Both the position numbers and the translations under genes were made by a program. 64,000 bases of DNA from Zhengitettix transpicula. Its lineage: Eukaryota; Arthropoda; Insecta; Orthoptera; Tetrigidae. The notes under the pieces are model-generated. The model did not search any database and was not told where the DNA came from. It was given only the letters and a program-made list of their open reading frames with translations. Below, piece by piece: positions 33,005 through 47,400 of this stretch. Position 1 is the first letter of the stretch; each line of letters begins with the position of its first letter. The DNA lies in the NCBI GenBank assembly GCA_037074705.1, contig CM073593.1:60615501-60679500 (forward strand), read 5' to 3'.

Positions 33005-36000
33005 TTAGAAATTTTGACAACAAAAACTATCTAAAAAGAAAGAAAAAAAAATATAAATTTATTTAAAATTGATATTATGCTCAAAGTAGCCATAGATTTT
33101 GTCAGTGGAAGTTTCCGTTTAAAACTGTAACAGTCTCTTGAGAAATGGAGTGAGCAAAGAATTACGGATGATATTTCACTTCAATATTTGGAGAATATAG
33201 TCGCCAGGGAAGGAGATTTGTAGATACGCCAGGATGCAGCTGTAATGTCACAAGTTGCTCTGTTACACACAATGCGTCAATTTAAATGTAACATCCCGGT
33301 GCAAATTACAAAATTTCCCTCCATTATTAAAAAACTCATTACACTGTAATTTGCCCTTCAAGGTATAAAATATCCGTAATTTTTTAACCAAAGAAATCAA
33401 AATTCGTTGTATACTTTATTAATTAATTTATGTTGAGTCGAAAACAATACTTCAAATAATATTTCCTTGGTTAAGAAGATTTTTATCTTTAAAAATCTTT
33501 TAACTATTATTTATTTTATTTACAAGCTAATTAATTTTTCAATTTTTATATGTTGGTATTCAATAATTTTTATTGAGAGAAAAAATATTTTTCTATAGGG
33601 AAATGATGAAAAAATTATTTTAAAAGTGCTGAACATTTAATTTTCAAGTTCTTATATACCTGCTATAATGAACCCCGACTGCCCAACAGAAAAGGTACGG
33701 TCTCCGATTCCAATATCCTAATCATCCGTCTCCTGTTACACTCTCCACTCTGCCTGCCTAGAACGGACTACTTCAAAATTGCGTGCTACGTCCACACGCA
33801 GCTTTGGTGTCTCTGTTTAAATAATAATTTGACACCGTTCATTTTAGTTTTTCCAGGTATTGTGAATCATCTTTGGTGCTGTATTAATTTTATTTGAAGA
33901 TATCTACTGACAAATTAGAATTCTGTGTAATGCCTCAGAAGTCCGAGGAGAGTTAGTAATAAATATCAGAATAATAAATGTTACACAGGTATAATGGTTT
34001 TCATGTGGGAAAAAAAATCAAGGATCGTTAATTGTTTTTAAAAAGCAATTAGTCTTCCTTGTACATTTAATAATTGAAAAGATGCTAGAATTTAACAGTT
34101 ACTTTTAATAAACCCTTCGAACTCTTACACAAGCAAATAGACTACGTCGATAGTATTCAATAATGCTCGTCGATGTGGAAAAGAAACGAACGATTCAATG
34201 TCAACAGCGGGTATATGAATAATTCATTCAGGACACTCTAATGAAAGGTTTTTAATTAAAATAAAAAACAAATACAAATGATTGAAAAGGCAGGTAAATT
34301 GTTATAGAGCTCGACGATGAATATCGCTACAACACTCCCATCCGCTTCAGTCAACATTGTAAGGCTTATTGACGTTGACTACACCGCTGTCATAGATATT
34401 AAAAAAATTATGTATTTGAAATGACAAAATAATAATGGATGAGTATTTTACGTTCGTGTTGACTACCCAAAAAAAAACGTTAATTAAAAAATATTTTTAA
34501 TAATTGAAATGCCATTGGAACGGGTAAGCTCTGGCGCAGACATTCCAGCAGAACAGGATCGGATTCCGCAGCTGACATCTGTCAGTGGCAATAGTTGTGC
34601 ATTGGCCAAGTCCTGGTGCGACGGCAAAGAAAACTGTATTCACAAAAACACAGTCGTATCGTGGAATTTAAAGTCTGCATAAAAACGTTGTTTAAAATGT
34701 AAATCTATACGTATGCTGGTTGGCAAGTTGGTAACAAAAAACCTTGAAGTGAAATTCAATTAATTTAAATTTTTCTTTATATTACGCCCAACGGAACAGA
34801 ATATTTCACAAGTGTTAAATTATTAAGTTCAAATATGGAAAGAGTATTTTTCTTATATTATTGTTAGTAAGTAAACCAATATCGTCCACTTGTTTAACTA
34901 ACAATTTATTTAGGCCCTTATAAACTGTAAAACCATTTGTACAATTAGATCATATAAAAATAACCATTATACAATTTGAAATGAAAATAAGTCTCGTGGA
35001 AGCATAAAATAACACACGCAGAGAAAAAAATTACCAAGTCCAAGTTTTCCATTGGCGTATGGAAATACAGAAACTTCCGTTTTGGCTTCCTCGGCAGTGG
35101 AACACAACAGATGAACAGGATTAAGGGTGAAGTAAGGGGATTCAACTGTCCTTTGGGATTACATCCATTACGCATAGGACACGCAACTATCCCTGAATAC
35201 AAGGATATTATATCAAGACATTTGCCCTTCAGATTATTTTGATGTTGCTACATTTATTCGTACGGAAGAAAATTGAATTGTGTACATTTAAATACGTAAG
35301 TCAGGAAAATGTAAATAATTCACAACCTTACGCTTAAGAAAGCAGCGGAAAGGATTGTGTGAGGTCGATATAAGACGTAAAAAAGTTCTTAAAATTTCCT
35401 TTAAGTAAAGTAAACGCTAAAAACTCAAGCTCATCTTCATTATACGCAGAAATATTAAAAAGGCGACTACATCAAAGTTTTAATTATGCCTGAAATAAAA
35501 CGGTCCTTCACGCGTTGCCTGGCTTTAGGCGTCGTAACGTCGAGAGAGTTATAATAGCTATTACTTCTGTAAGTACAGGAATTTAGCCCAGAACCAGAGC
35601 TACAACATGTATTGAAAACCATGCCAGATATATTACTCGAGTCGTTAAGGTTTACTATAGCCCACCGATTAAAATCGGAGATCATATAGAATGTCTGATC
35701 TACAGCATCAAAAAATTAGAATCGAGGAAATAATTCAACCATAAACATTCATTTTCAGACTCCTGGTGTTGTGTTTAAATGTCGGAGATTTGTAAAGTAT
35801 ATTCTTCATTTCTTCATAAAACACGATTAAAAATTTATATAATATAGCAATAATTATTAGAAAAGCTGTTACAAAATATTTATTCAAAAAATATTTAAAT
35901 ATAACCCAATCTTAGGATTTTGTGAGAATATTATTGAAATAAATCCAACTGTACACATATTAATGATTGATAGAATGGAAATATCATTGATCTTGGTTAT

Positions 36001-37257
36001 GCGAGAATATGTACAGGGCACGAGATATAGCAAGTCGAATGAAATGCGCAGTAGGAGAAGAGAGAAAATGGCGAAGAGTAGTGTTAACAGGGGGACTCCC
36101 CTTTGCAGACTAGCTAGCGTACCGCTACTATCATTTTTAAAAACATTCATTATATTTTTACGAATGGAATATGCAGACAGCAAGACGGTATTTCTATCAC
36201 TCATAATTTGTTAACTTTTACGAATGAATTTTCTGACGTACAGCATATCCTGAACTGATAACTATATAGCGTCAGTATTTTCAGAGTAGTTTTTACTCTA
36301 CCAAGTTGGCGTAACAAATGTTCGTGTTAAAGTGGCTCTGCCCTATTCGCAGTATAGCCCCAGGCTAGCGGACGACTTCGTATAGTATTTTGACCCAACT
36401 AGAAATTTCTCTCCGTATAATCTATTAAAATGTGGTGAATTATCCTTGCAGCCTCAAGGAACTCTGGTGAGGCGTGTGGGTGATGACTCTGTGGTCGAGA
36501 ATTTGATACGATTTGCTTCATCTCTCCACCCACCATTCAGATCATTTACTGTTTCTCTAACCATGACAGAGTGAAGTCCAAAAATCGAGGTTCGTCTCCG
36601 ATCCTTGAACGTCTGCAAGCTGTCTGCATCCTCACAGTTCATCAACATTGAAATACCTCTCCGAAAATAATGTTGCATCATAATTCTACCATTGCCTCAC
36701 CAAGAGCACGAGCAATTGCTCTCCTAATACGAAAGTTATTATTTCGACACAATCGAAACCAACTTAATAGGTGGCACCACAAAACCCACATACTGCAATA
36801 TATTAAAAAAATTTGCATATCTTCTCTCACTGACCACTGTCGGGAGTCTTAGCTTTTTAAAGAGCATCTACTGAATCAACACTGAGCTACTATGACTAGG
36901 TCCACTTATAACTGAATGTATTACAATGTCGATGATATTACGAAATAGTGATATCGTGCTACAGCCGCAAACGATCGATGATTCAACAGTCAAAAACATT
37001 TGAATTTCAGACGATAAATAAAAATCTTCAATATCTAATGTTGATGTAGAAGTGCAGAGTGAAGAGATGTTTTGTTGAGCGAATATTTTGGAGAGCGTCT
37101 TCGTCAGATGCAGGAAATTGGCCAGGCTCGTCCAAGTTTCCAAGCTGGCGTGTAGCGATGAAATGAGTCTGAGCTGCCCGAGGCTCAAAGAATGCGTTGT
37201 ATTCCAGCACAGAAGTGGAAAAGGTCTTGCTTGCTATGCTATCGCCGCCAGCAGCGC
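33005..37257. other. A+T-rich DNA with scattered less A+T-rich patches
   Basis: Patches at 34510-34640 (with a CTGACA-TC-TGTCAG hairpin near 34575-34588), 35460-35690, 36040-36120 and 36440-36700 are more balanced in composition. Frames of 72-106 residues occur at 35467-35685, 35884-36204, 36454-36681 and 36868-37188, all without a recognised domain. A decayed element or unrecognised exon cannot be excluded at 36.4-37.2 kb. Confidence 0.35.
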
Positions 37258-37330
37258 CCCTGGCTGAATGACTAAGAATGCTGCACTAAATCTGCAATTC
37301 AAATCCTAGAATCAAAATGCAACCGCGCCG
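37258..37330 (+). mobile_element. tRNA-derived SINE head
   Basis: TGGCTGAATGA (37261-37271) resembles an A-box (TRGCNNANNGG) and AATTCAAATCC (37296-37306) a B-box (GGTTCAAATCC), at tRNA-like spacing. No acceptor-stem pairing was found, so it is not a tRNA gene. Confidence 0.45.
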
Positions 37331-37877
37331 TTAAAGTGCCAGTTGCCCGTCGCTTGACATAATTTACACGTTTTCTAAATGCGTATCTCAAGTTAAAAAT
37401 TAAAAAAATACACTTGTAGCTACAATACTAACATGTAGAATATAATAGGTCCAGTAATTCGAATAATACATTTATGTATGTGTTTTAGTTCACTAATTTA
37501 ACAAATATATTTATTTAAATAATATTAAAAATTATATTGGATTTAATTCTTAGAACATTGGGTATACAAATAAAAGCTTTATTTAATATTAAATTATTTA
37601 AGTTAACGGGTTATTCGCTCCATGAAACTACGTGAAGATTAATCCTAAAGAAAAAATTATTAATCCAAAGAAAATAATGCAGTTATCCTTAACCAATAAA
37701 TCAATTGCGTTTTGGTTTTCCTGCACTTCTCACTTTGGAGTTGAAGTTCAGCAAACTATATATATTCTTTTTTACCTCGAAAAATTACAATTACAAGCAT
37801 AAATATTAATGGAAGTATTTCGTACGTATTTTAATTTTCTTCCATTCAAAAATTCAGAAGAAGAACTACAAGAGTTT
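37331..37877. other. A+T-rich DNA without recognised features
   Basis: Nothing identifiable. Confidence 0.5.
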
Positions 37878-38275
37878 CTAGAGAGGCTATATCCAAATAA
37901 TGGCATCTTCCCTCTTATAGCGTTGGATAGGGACTGAACAGAGGGAAGCGGAGAGGTAGAACAAGGTTTTAAAGGGTTAAATAAATCCCCCAAATGTTGT
38001 TTTCAGGATCCTACACGGCAATTCGCCTAAAAGTGATACAAGGGAAACCCTAGAAAAACCTTCATCAGGTAGGTTGGGCATTTGGTACTTATCCCACGCC
38101 CCTCCGATAACGTAAGTTAGGTTGGCTGAGGTGACGCAGCATTCCCGTCTCCATTGATCGTCCAGTTTAGGAGGCAGATGGCCGACTGTTCCAACAGGAA
38201 AACTCTTGTTGTAGGCCCAAGATATGCAACCGTACTCTCAAAACTGACCGAGGTGAGACTGCTAGTGGGAGCGTC
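37878..38275 (-). mobile_element. R retroelement copy 3
   Basis: It carries AGGCTATATCCAAATAATGG (start block), CTTCCCTCTTATAGCG, CAGGATCCTACACGGC, CATCAGGTAGGTTGGGCATT, TTAGGAGGCAGATGGCCGAC and CTCAAAACTGACCGAGGTGA in the same order as the other copies. It is more diverged than copies 5-7. Strand is inferred from the poly(A)-bearing copies. Confidence 0.75.
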
Positions 38276-40854
38276 ATTGGCATTGTATTTATATAGATTA
38301 AAAATTAAAAATATTTCCTATGAAAAGAATCAGCTGCTTCTCGAATAAGTCATGAGATATAAAGTATTAAAATTTAATTGAAAAAATTTTTGTAATTATT
38401 AACTATGATGCTTGTAACAATTTTGGCGTAGCAAATTAATTCTTCTTCTTCACGATACTTTACCAGGATAGTTTAAATCGTACTGTTGTTCAGTATCAAT
38501 TTTTTTCATTTTGGGATTACATTTTTCCGTTATCTCTGCTACCAAAAATATTTATTTTCCGTTATACATATAATTTCATTCATTTTCCCCCTTCTTTGAT
38601 ATTATCTATGTATTGAATTTAAACAACTTTAATAACAAAGATTATGAAGTATGTCTAATTATGAGAATCTGGAAGCGTTGTTTTATAGATTTTCTGTCAC
38701 GATGTGAGTGCTGTAGTTCAGTCAAGTCAGCTAGCTCAATCTACCTAACTCAGTCAGCCCGACGAGGTGGAAACAATCCCAAGGGACATTAGTTTGAAGC
38801 CAACCGCAGCTTGCAGACATTCCAGAGAAGCTTCACGGTCTTGTTCACTTAAATGAAAAAAATTATAACAATATATCAGCCGCTATTTTAATTTTCCAAG
38901 CGGTAATATTCTATGCTACTCGTTAAGACTCGTATGAGACACTAAAATCTCCGTGGGGTTTGCAAGTAATGATTTATAATTATTTATTACCTCAGAAAAA
39001 TTAATTGAATGTAACGTAATACGATAATATTACATTTATAATATTTAAATCCAATATAATACAATTTTTTCTACTTATCGTAGTGTGTACAATTAAACGT
39101 TATTCTAAAGCGTGTCTCAGACATATTATATTACAGATCAAATTCTGATAAGAATATTATAAAAATTATTTGAAACTGCATAAATATCAAGTAATTATAA
39201 ATTAAATTGTGTATCTTATGAAAAGAAAAGAAGTTGAAAACTTAAGTTCAAAATTCAGTTTATTTTTGATTTTATGAGGAATCTGAGAGACAAGTCAAAT
39301 ATTCATTTAAAATATATAATTAATGTCGCAAATGACCCGTATACTTGAGTTTATAACTAAAAATAACAAAACACACAACATAATAAAATTAAAACGCCAC
39401 AGTCGCGCAGACATAAATGACACTTGTTGCAGTAAACATAAAAGATTGGAAGATACTAAGTAAAGTAGCATAGATGGAAATTATTTAACGTGTAGGAGAA
39501 AAATATTAGAGATACACTACAGACTGTTTCAAGCATTGATTTTTTTTAAAAAAATAAATGTCTAATACTCTCATACATTAATATTCCTTGATATATTGTG
39601 ATTTCCCATTCTGTATCATCGATGCGAATTACTTTCCGTAATATGATTAACACTCTTTCAGTGACAGATTTGTTTACGAATAGGGATATGTTTAAGTATT
39701 AACTATTTTTAAATATTTATATGAATAGGCGGAAAAGTTAATCTGCTTGATTGGAAAAATTGACAGCTCAATCGTAATAACAGATTATTTTTGACTTTCC
39801 TTCGGCGTTCCTTTAGCAGATTGGAATTTCTCATGGGAAACTGATGCTTATAAAACAACGTAACACAAGCTACTCAGCTACAAGTTAGCCCAAGTTCTGG
39901 TTTCTTCGACGTGAGACAATTGCCTGCGGGCGTCTCAGCGCTGTTGAAGCTGCAGCGGGCGTGTCCCGAGCCAACGAAGTAATCACCCCAAGGTTTCCTT
40001 CTATGAATACCTAGTTTTCATCGCGCTCGGTGCAAGAAAATTACTCTGACGCAGCTACAAGTAAGACAAATTGGCTACATTAACTTTCAAAAGCTTTCTG
40101 ATAATGGGGAAAGTAAAGATCTTCAGTAGAAAGGTGGTACAATTTGAACGCTCTAATTTACCTCTGATGCAGAACTTAAACTCTCTCGTTTTAATTACTA
40201 TACTTATTTCTCCTCAATACTTGGAGAACGCATAATAAAATTATTATTCAGAAGATTCTAATTCATAAGCGAAAATGTGATCATTCTCAACAAATGTATG
40301 AATGTATTGAGATAAGTGATGGAAAATAACTATTGCAGAAATCTGAAAAAAAAAGATTATAGTTTCCTGAAAGTAAAAAGCGATACGCGTTTCTATAAAG
40401 ACACATATTTGCTATAATAGGTAAGTTTATAGTATATATGTATAACGAGTAAGTTTCCAGTTTCGATTATTTACTTTAATCGCTTGTCTTATTTTAATTA
40501 TATGTATCACAAATACTCTAAATTAAACTTCCCAAATATAAAACAACAGCGACTTGCGTAACTAGAACTCAACAATTTATGAATTCTAAGCAAACCGTTT
40601 GTTAATATAGCAGCATGGTTTAGGATAACAAAAAGGCAGGTACATGTTCCCTGGGTCTATTCTTACGTTTGTATATTTCTCAATCAAAATAATTGTTGTC
40701 TGTAAAATACAAGTGAGTTGGGCCATTAACAGCCAATATTAACGGTAAAAATTAAGATGCTATTGTTTTACGTAAAACACAGAAAGGATTCTATTGAACT
40801 ACGTAGCATACTTTTAATTCAATTGAAAATCAAAACTAATTGAAGAATCAGAAT
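38276..40854. other. A+T-rich DNA with one less A+T-rich patch at 39880-40060
   Basis: The patch contains GCCTGCGGGCGTCTCAGCGC and similar CpG-rich runs but no frame or known motif. A possible SINE-like stretch near 38760-38850 is too degraded to call. Confidence 0.4.
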
Positions 40855-40935
40855 GGAAAAATCTCGACTGGACCGCGAATCGAACCCGCGACCCCTACTC
40901 GGTACTTGTATATTGAGCTAAGTATGGTCTAATTC
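40855..40935 (-). mobile_element. tRNA-derived SINE head
   Basis: On the minus strand TTAGCTCAATA (40922-40912) resembles an A-box and GGTTCGATTCG (40886-40876) is a strong B-box inside a short CGCG/CGCG arm. A tRNA-like anticodon arm and acceptor stem are lacking. An X-repeat fragment lies 50 bp beyond it, probably by chance. Confidence 0.6.
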
Positions 40936-40986
40936 TCACTATGCCAATATGCCAGTGTATGTAATTAAATTGATTGAATTATATGT

Positions 40987-41030
40987 TAGTGTTCCGTTGT
41001 GAGGTGTTTGATAACAAAACTCAAGAAAGA
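40987..41030 (+). repeat. X repeat fragment D
   Basis: GTGTTCCGTTGTGAGGTGTT followed by TGATAACAAAACTC resembles the first part of X copies B and C. The match is short and diverged. Confidence 0.35.
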
Positions 41031-42151
41031 TATTAGGCCTATATTATTTTTTCGCCCCTTGTCCAGGAATAAACATAATGAAATCCTAATTGTCAATGTT
41101 ACCGCTTTGAGCCTGTGGCATGTATATCTACGATGGCAGTTTGCATAAATGAGTTTAGCGCGTGTAGCATAAAATCCGTTGGTGGTTATTTGATTAATTA
41201 TACAGATAAGGTTAATACATGAATTTTTTCAAAGAAAACACTCCCAGCACGCGACTTTAATCTGCATAGTGATAGCCAATGAAGTACTAAGACGTCATCG
41301 TATAAGCTGGGTTGTTTTATCAGGGAAACTAATCTATATCCATTACTTCGGTTATGAGGATAAAGTTCAAAAATAACTAAGAAATTTGTAAAAATTTTTA
41401 ACTACCCGATTACGTGTTATTATGTGGTATTGAAAATATTGGTTACGGCTCTTAACGTTAGGTAGCTTTTGGTAAAAAAATTAGTGTATATTATATATTG
41501 TAATGAATGAATTTTTTATTATTAGGGTTTTAATTTATGATAAATAATTAAATTTTTTATCTATGTAAATTATTTTTTAAAAAAACAGTGCAATTAAAAG
41601 ATATATATAAATTTTACAAATTTATATAAACTATTTAGTACATAAAACATTGACTTTTTTCTTCAGGGATAGTTTTGGTTGGGAACATAAAGGGAAAAAC
41701 TTAGTGGCAATATAACGAAAATTTATTGATGAAATTAAATTTCTACCCTTTTTGACCAAATTCTGCTTTTGACATTTATTCACTGCACTTTAATTCATCA
41801 CGATATTTCACTGTATTAACGTTACTCATTGTGACGATGATTCAAACTTTTGTGAATTCTATTCGTTTGTCATCGAACCCTTCCAATAACGTTTTGAATT
41901 TTATATTTTACTTTAAGCCCGCTTTCCAGCACGCACACATAGCAACTACTGTTTTTCTACTCCTCTGGCCTGCAAAACAGATGTGTGAAAGTGACCGTAT
42001 TAAATTTTCAGACCCGAACCCTCTCAAGGTCGGCCACCGTCACTCACACCCCTGAAACACGTAATTTCGTGTTTTCCAAGACGATCTAAGTCCTAGACAA
42101 TTTTATTTAATTTTTCATACCATGTTTTAGGCATTCAAAATTTGGCTTATT

Positions 42152-42154
<3 letters not shown>
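41031..42154. other. A+T-rich DNA without recognised features
   Basis: A 74-residue frame at 41831-42055 has no recognisable domain. Confidence 0.45.

Positions 42155-42203
<49 letters not shown>
42155..42203. repeat. (AT)n microsatellite, about 49 bp
   Basis: An uninterrupted AT dinucleotide run. It creates a spurious Ile-Tyr repeat in the overlapping minus-strand frame. Confidence 0.95.
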
Positions 42204-42205
<2 letters not shown>

Positions 42206-44029
42206 TTCATTTTTTCTGTAACGTGTTAGTTGTAAATTATTGTTCCAGGAAAAGTTTTCTTTTGTGTAGGACTCTTTTTTTAAGATTATTGAACTGTTAT
42301 CTTCTAGTCTACACTTGGAATCCAAGATTTCGTTAACTGACTTCATATACCTCTTAATAAGACAATTTTAAATTATAAAAATTTCATATTTTGGTTGACA
42401 ATTGACGATATCCTCGAAGTTATTTACCGATTGATAGAAAAATAAGTTTCAAATCTTCTAAGTCGTCACTATAAAAAAATGTGTTAAGTTCCATTGAAAT
42501 CAGTACGACCATTTTCTTGGGAAAATTAAATACATTATTAAAATTATACAAATAAAAAAACAAATTTATTGATTAATTGTAGAAAAATACCTTTATTTTA
42601 AATACTAATGATAGAAGATTATCGCATTGAATTAATTACTACACTGAGTTTAGTTTTCTGAAATAATAACTGGTTGTTATCTTTATGAAAGGGATTTGAT
42701 GTACATTGTTTGGATGCTTATGTTACCATAAACAAGTCAGACGTTCCCGTGGCATACAATCCTATCTAATTGTGCCGGGAAATGAGCAAAGTTAACTCAT
42801 AAAGCGTCTGCTATCTGGCGCTCTTCTTTCTCGGAGAGAATCTCGCACTGGTAAATTACAAATTCTACAGTTGGTACATGATTTAAAGCGTAATTCACAC
42901 AAAAATTGTCGGTGTTCCCACAGATATCTTCGGACTTATTTTTACAAAAGTAATAATTGACTCTTCATCAGTACATAATTATTTCTAATAAAACAACATC
43001 TAATCTAGAAATACTGTGATGTTCTTATAACCAGTAAAAGTAAATTATAAAAATTCTTTGTTCGGGACTTTTTAAGTAACCAGCTTAATTCAGTCTCTTG
43101 TGTCAACAAGAAACTTACTTCAACATCTCTGCAACTCAATACACTTCCCCTCACGGTCTAAAACTTCTACCTTTTCCTTTTCTCTCTCTGAACAGCAACA
43201 GGAATATTTATTTCCATGAGAGGTTCTGTGAAATCTCTATATTTTTTGTCTTTTCTTGAATTTGTTTTAAAACGCAGAATCAGATAGATACGCGAGGGGC
43301 TACCAAGAAAAAAGTCCAACAATTTTTTTTACTCAAGATTTTACTAATCATCGTGAATTAAATCTGTATTACTTTCTTAAAGATGACGAAAAATGATAAG
43401 AATCAATACTTTTAACAAATATACATGTTTAGAAAACGATAAATACTTAACTTGCTTATACTATCACAAATGTAAAATATTTTTTTTGGTTACGTTCACA
43501 ATTGTATGAACACAAAATATTTGTTTCTGTTTACTACTGGAAAAATTATTTTAATTTGAAGAATAATTTCAATTAGGTTTACACAATTTATATGAATAAC
43601 ATATAATTGATCCGTATCTTGTTATCTAAATATTATATATGTCGATTACATGCTGAGAATTCATTTTCATGATAATATTTTCAAAAATACGTACTAAAAA
43701 TTGCGTACTAATTATAAGTTAAAAGCCCGATATCTGTGACAACGTCTTAGAGAGGCTTTATTAAATTTACCTGCCTCAGCTGTTTGATCCCTGCAAGATG
43801 CAACGCCGGATGTCGAGAGTCTATACTGCGGACAAAGAAACAGACGCTACCAGGATTATCGTATTATTCCAACCACAAACATTCCCCCGTTCCCCTATTT
43901 CATGCCACAGACGAAGATATTGGCAATAAATATATATGCCTGAATAAGCAGCAATAATGTGATGTTTGACAGTCGATATTAGTTATTTATCTATCTACCT
44001 TTTAATAAAAAATATACCGTGTATATGTG
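42204..44029. other. A+T-rich DNA without recognised features
   Basis: A more balanced patch at 43770-43910 has no identifiable content. Confidence 0.45.
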
Positions 44030-44425
44030 TATGTTCCTCACACAAATCTACACTCGTGGAGAAAATATGACCAAATTTTGTACACGTGTTCCTTTAGAAA
44101 CGCAAACTAACACTGTGGGGATAAGACACGTCTACCACCGCAAAGGGCGGAATTTAAGGGGGGCGTTAATTTTCTATCATGCTAAGACGGCCGTAATTTT
44201 TAGTCGAATAAATATTTTATGGGGTCAAACAGATTGATGGTGCTTCTCCCGATGTTGATTGTGTATAATATCAACCTTTAGAGCTGGGTGTGGAGCGGCG
44301 TTACATACATATGACGCAAAAACAAACGAAATCGGTGTCAAATCCGGGGCTGTGAATGTCGCAGAGTTTAATTATGACAACCTGGGAAAGGCTAGGCATC
44401 GAGCTAGCTTTTAATAAAATAGAGT
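44030..44425 (+). repeat. U repeat copy 3 (reference orientation)
   Basis: It aligns with the complement of 20768-21115 through most of its length and with the complement of 20470-20745 at its right end (ATTATGACAACCTGGGAAAG, matching the ATTATGACTACCCGGGAAAC of copy 2). It ends CGAGCTAGCTTTTAATAAAA, a form of the shared U/V terminus. The 72-residue frame at 44019-44237 is not kept in the other copies. Confidence 0.7.
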
Positions 44426-47400
44426 TTATGACGTTCTTATGAAACCTTGAATTGTTTATTAGTAAAAATAAAGATCGATAAAGATGTATTAATTAAGTAA
44501 AGGTGCCCTAGAAATAAGTTTCTATTTCAAATTTGAATCCAAACTGATTTCGACGTCCATACTTAATGGTCTCAGCTCTACAGATGTTGTATAACTTTCA
44601 ATATTGGCAATCAGCGTAATCCGTGCGAACAGAATAAAAGGCAGTGTGAAGTGTTAAAAATAAAGGGGAATGGTAATTATTTGGAATTTCTATTCGACAG
44701 TTACCATTGACTTAGGGTATATTTTCTATGAATTCTCAAATAATTCACAATGGAGTGCCAACGTAAAAAGAAGTGCAAATAGATCATACGGTGCAGTTGT
44801 CCGCAAGCCATAAAATTACATTCAAAAATTTGAAAGTTTACAAGTAGAATGAAAAGGTTTTTTTTCGTGTTAAAAAACAGCGCTGCAACATGGTTAACGA
44901 GTTTCAAAAAATGTCAATTACGTTTGTAGCCTTTCGTCTTTTTACACTGTAAGCGGAGTGTAAATCTCTTGGCTTCGGGTTAACTCGTAGGAAGATCAGA
45001 CGTCTGTACAGCACACGTCAAATTACTTAAGGGAACGTAAATCTGTATCGTATACAGAGGAATCTGTTACAAAATGCGTTCATGAAGCTTCAAAGTTGTC
45101 CTTTGCTATGGAGGGTTGCTGTTTCCAACGCAACCGCCGGAATAACAACCTTCATTGACATCGCATCTGTTCCGCTACTAGCGACGGGAAATTGCGGTTT
45201 CTCTTCACTGTCTCCAATCAAATCAAAGGTTACCTCTGCAGCACAATAGTAAGAGGCCACGTTTCAAGTAAAAATCTTTTTTTATATATATACACTGGCC
45301 TACAGGAGAGTTTGGCTCAACTAATATAGGATCAAAATTACTAGTTCCCATACTTTACTCAAAATTTTAAAAATATTACTCTAATATAACATGTAATTGT
45401 ATACTTAATGTCTTCTAAAACATATTTCACAACGTCTATGGTTCGTGATTCGTGCAAGGAGAACTTCTCACGATATTTCAAAACGCAAGCTATCGTCCAA
45501 ATGTTGCTGATGTATGAATTAAAAGTATAATTAATATTACTGTTCGTCATATTATAAATTATGTACACGAATAAAACAATAAGCATAGTATTTTTTGCAA
45601 TAGATTGCACAAAATATAAAAAAGAATATGGGATATTGAAATCATTCAGTTGATAACATTTTAAGATATATTTGTCCATTATGAAGACATACTTATAACT
45701 AAACTGAATAAAGAGTGAGTATATTTAACTGAAAGATATATAAACTAGTTTAGAATAGAGAGGACTTATATCTCACAAAAAATTAGTCGATTTGAGTGAA
45801 TAAATTCTCTTTAATTTATGCTTTTGACAGTAATATCTGTGTGCTTGTAAGATTTTCGAAAAAAAAATATTTCAATAAATCAATTCTCCGGGGAAAATAT
45901 GTATGTTCTTTGTATGAGAAAACCTTGAACTAATTTATTTCTTATAATTGCCAATTATCTTAAAAATACAATCAAACAGCGAACGCGTCGAAACAGATTA
46001 ACGATTGTTGATTCATTGGTTATGAGTTTATAAGTAGCATAAAGTTATAGAAAATAAATGATGAGCTTTATAAATGAAATAATTACCATTGGCGGATATC
46101 CGCAGTTAATATAAACTAAATGAAAATTCTCTACGCACCAAACGTGACATCAGAAATGCAACAAAATGGATGCTTGTGGTGACATTCTCACTAAAAGTGT
46201 ACTACATCGTTGCAATTAATTCTGTTTAATTGAAACTTCCGCCTGCCCGTCAATTTTGGAAAAAAAATATCGCATTGATGCATAATGTTTCAATTTAATT
46301 ACTTCGGTCTTCCGTTTAATTTCAAACGAATATAGTTGTTAATGGCGATCCATAGAATGTATGTTCCTTTTGGCTTTGTTAATAGTGATTTAATGCCACA
46401 CGATGTGTAGTGAATGGAGACTCTGATCAATTGCACTTTTAATCCGTGATTCTCTGTGGCGTTTCATAAAACCTTGACGTCAGCCAACATCACTCAGTCT
46501 TTGACATTCTCAACAGTACTCTATTACACTAGTCCGATAAATTACTATAAAATATTTGGCGTTCGAACGCACTTGTAAACTAAATTGACAATTGAATTTA
46601 AATAGTTTAGAATGAAAGGGTTAAGGGATTATGCCATTTTTATATAAGTTTTCCATTAATCAACAAAATTAATTTAAATGAACATCGATTACGCTAACGC
46701 TTATAGCTATTGAATTGCTTAAAATTTATACTACTTCATTTTAAAAAATGTTCACAGCTGCATAAAAATTGTGGTAATAATAAAATTGTTGTAATAATAA
46801 CAGTTTATAATGTCCACATTGTACAGAAATTTGTTTGTTTGAATATTGCAGGTGATGATTTTACTTTCAGAAATTTAAGCTATTCATTAAACGATTATAT
46901 TTTCTTCTGCAGCAGTTTTCTTTAGGGAAGTTTTTTAGAAAGTACACTTATGTAAAATGTTTTGGTGATCGAAAATAAACTGTAAAAAGAGTGTTATAAA
47001 TCTGTAGTCACTGCTACGGCCTAAATGATTCATGTTTGACATCGACATAGTTTTTTAGCTGGACTTTATTATATGTACGAAATATAACTCTGATACCCTC
47101 AGACCACATTTAACGAATGTTATCATCGATTTATTCTTGTCTTCTAATACCTAACCATTTGTTCAAATTTTTTATTATTTACTCATAACAGCAAAGATGA
47201 AATTAATAACACAGGACAACACTGAAAAAGTTTATATCCATAGACACCGCATTTATAGAGATTAGTTTGGTTGGGAGATTACAAATTGATTAATGATTAC
47301 TTATATATAATAATTTTCAAATGAATATTGTTTAACTATGGCCTTATAAGATAAATTTATACAGAAGTATTAAACTGAATAGAAATAGGAGTAAATAATG

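Noticed and set aside
35884..36214. Overlapping frames on both strands (83 and 106 residues)
   Set aside because: No motif on either strand and no codon pattern distinguishing one as real.
38750..38850. Possible SINE near TCAGCCCGACGAGGTGG
   Set aside because: Neither A- nor B-box is clear enough to support a call.
40855..40935. Possible functional tRNA gene on the minus strand
   Set aside because: A- and B-box-like sequences are present, but no acceptor stem, anticodon arm or proper length.
42107..42346. Frame with an Ile-Tyr repeat
   Set aside because: Produced by the AT microsatellite at 42155-42203.
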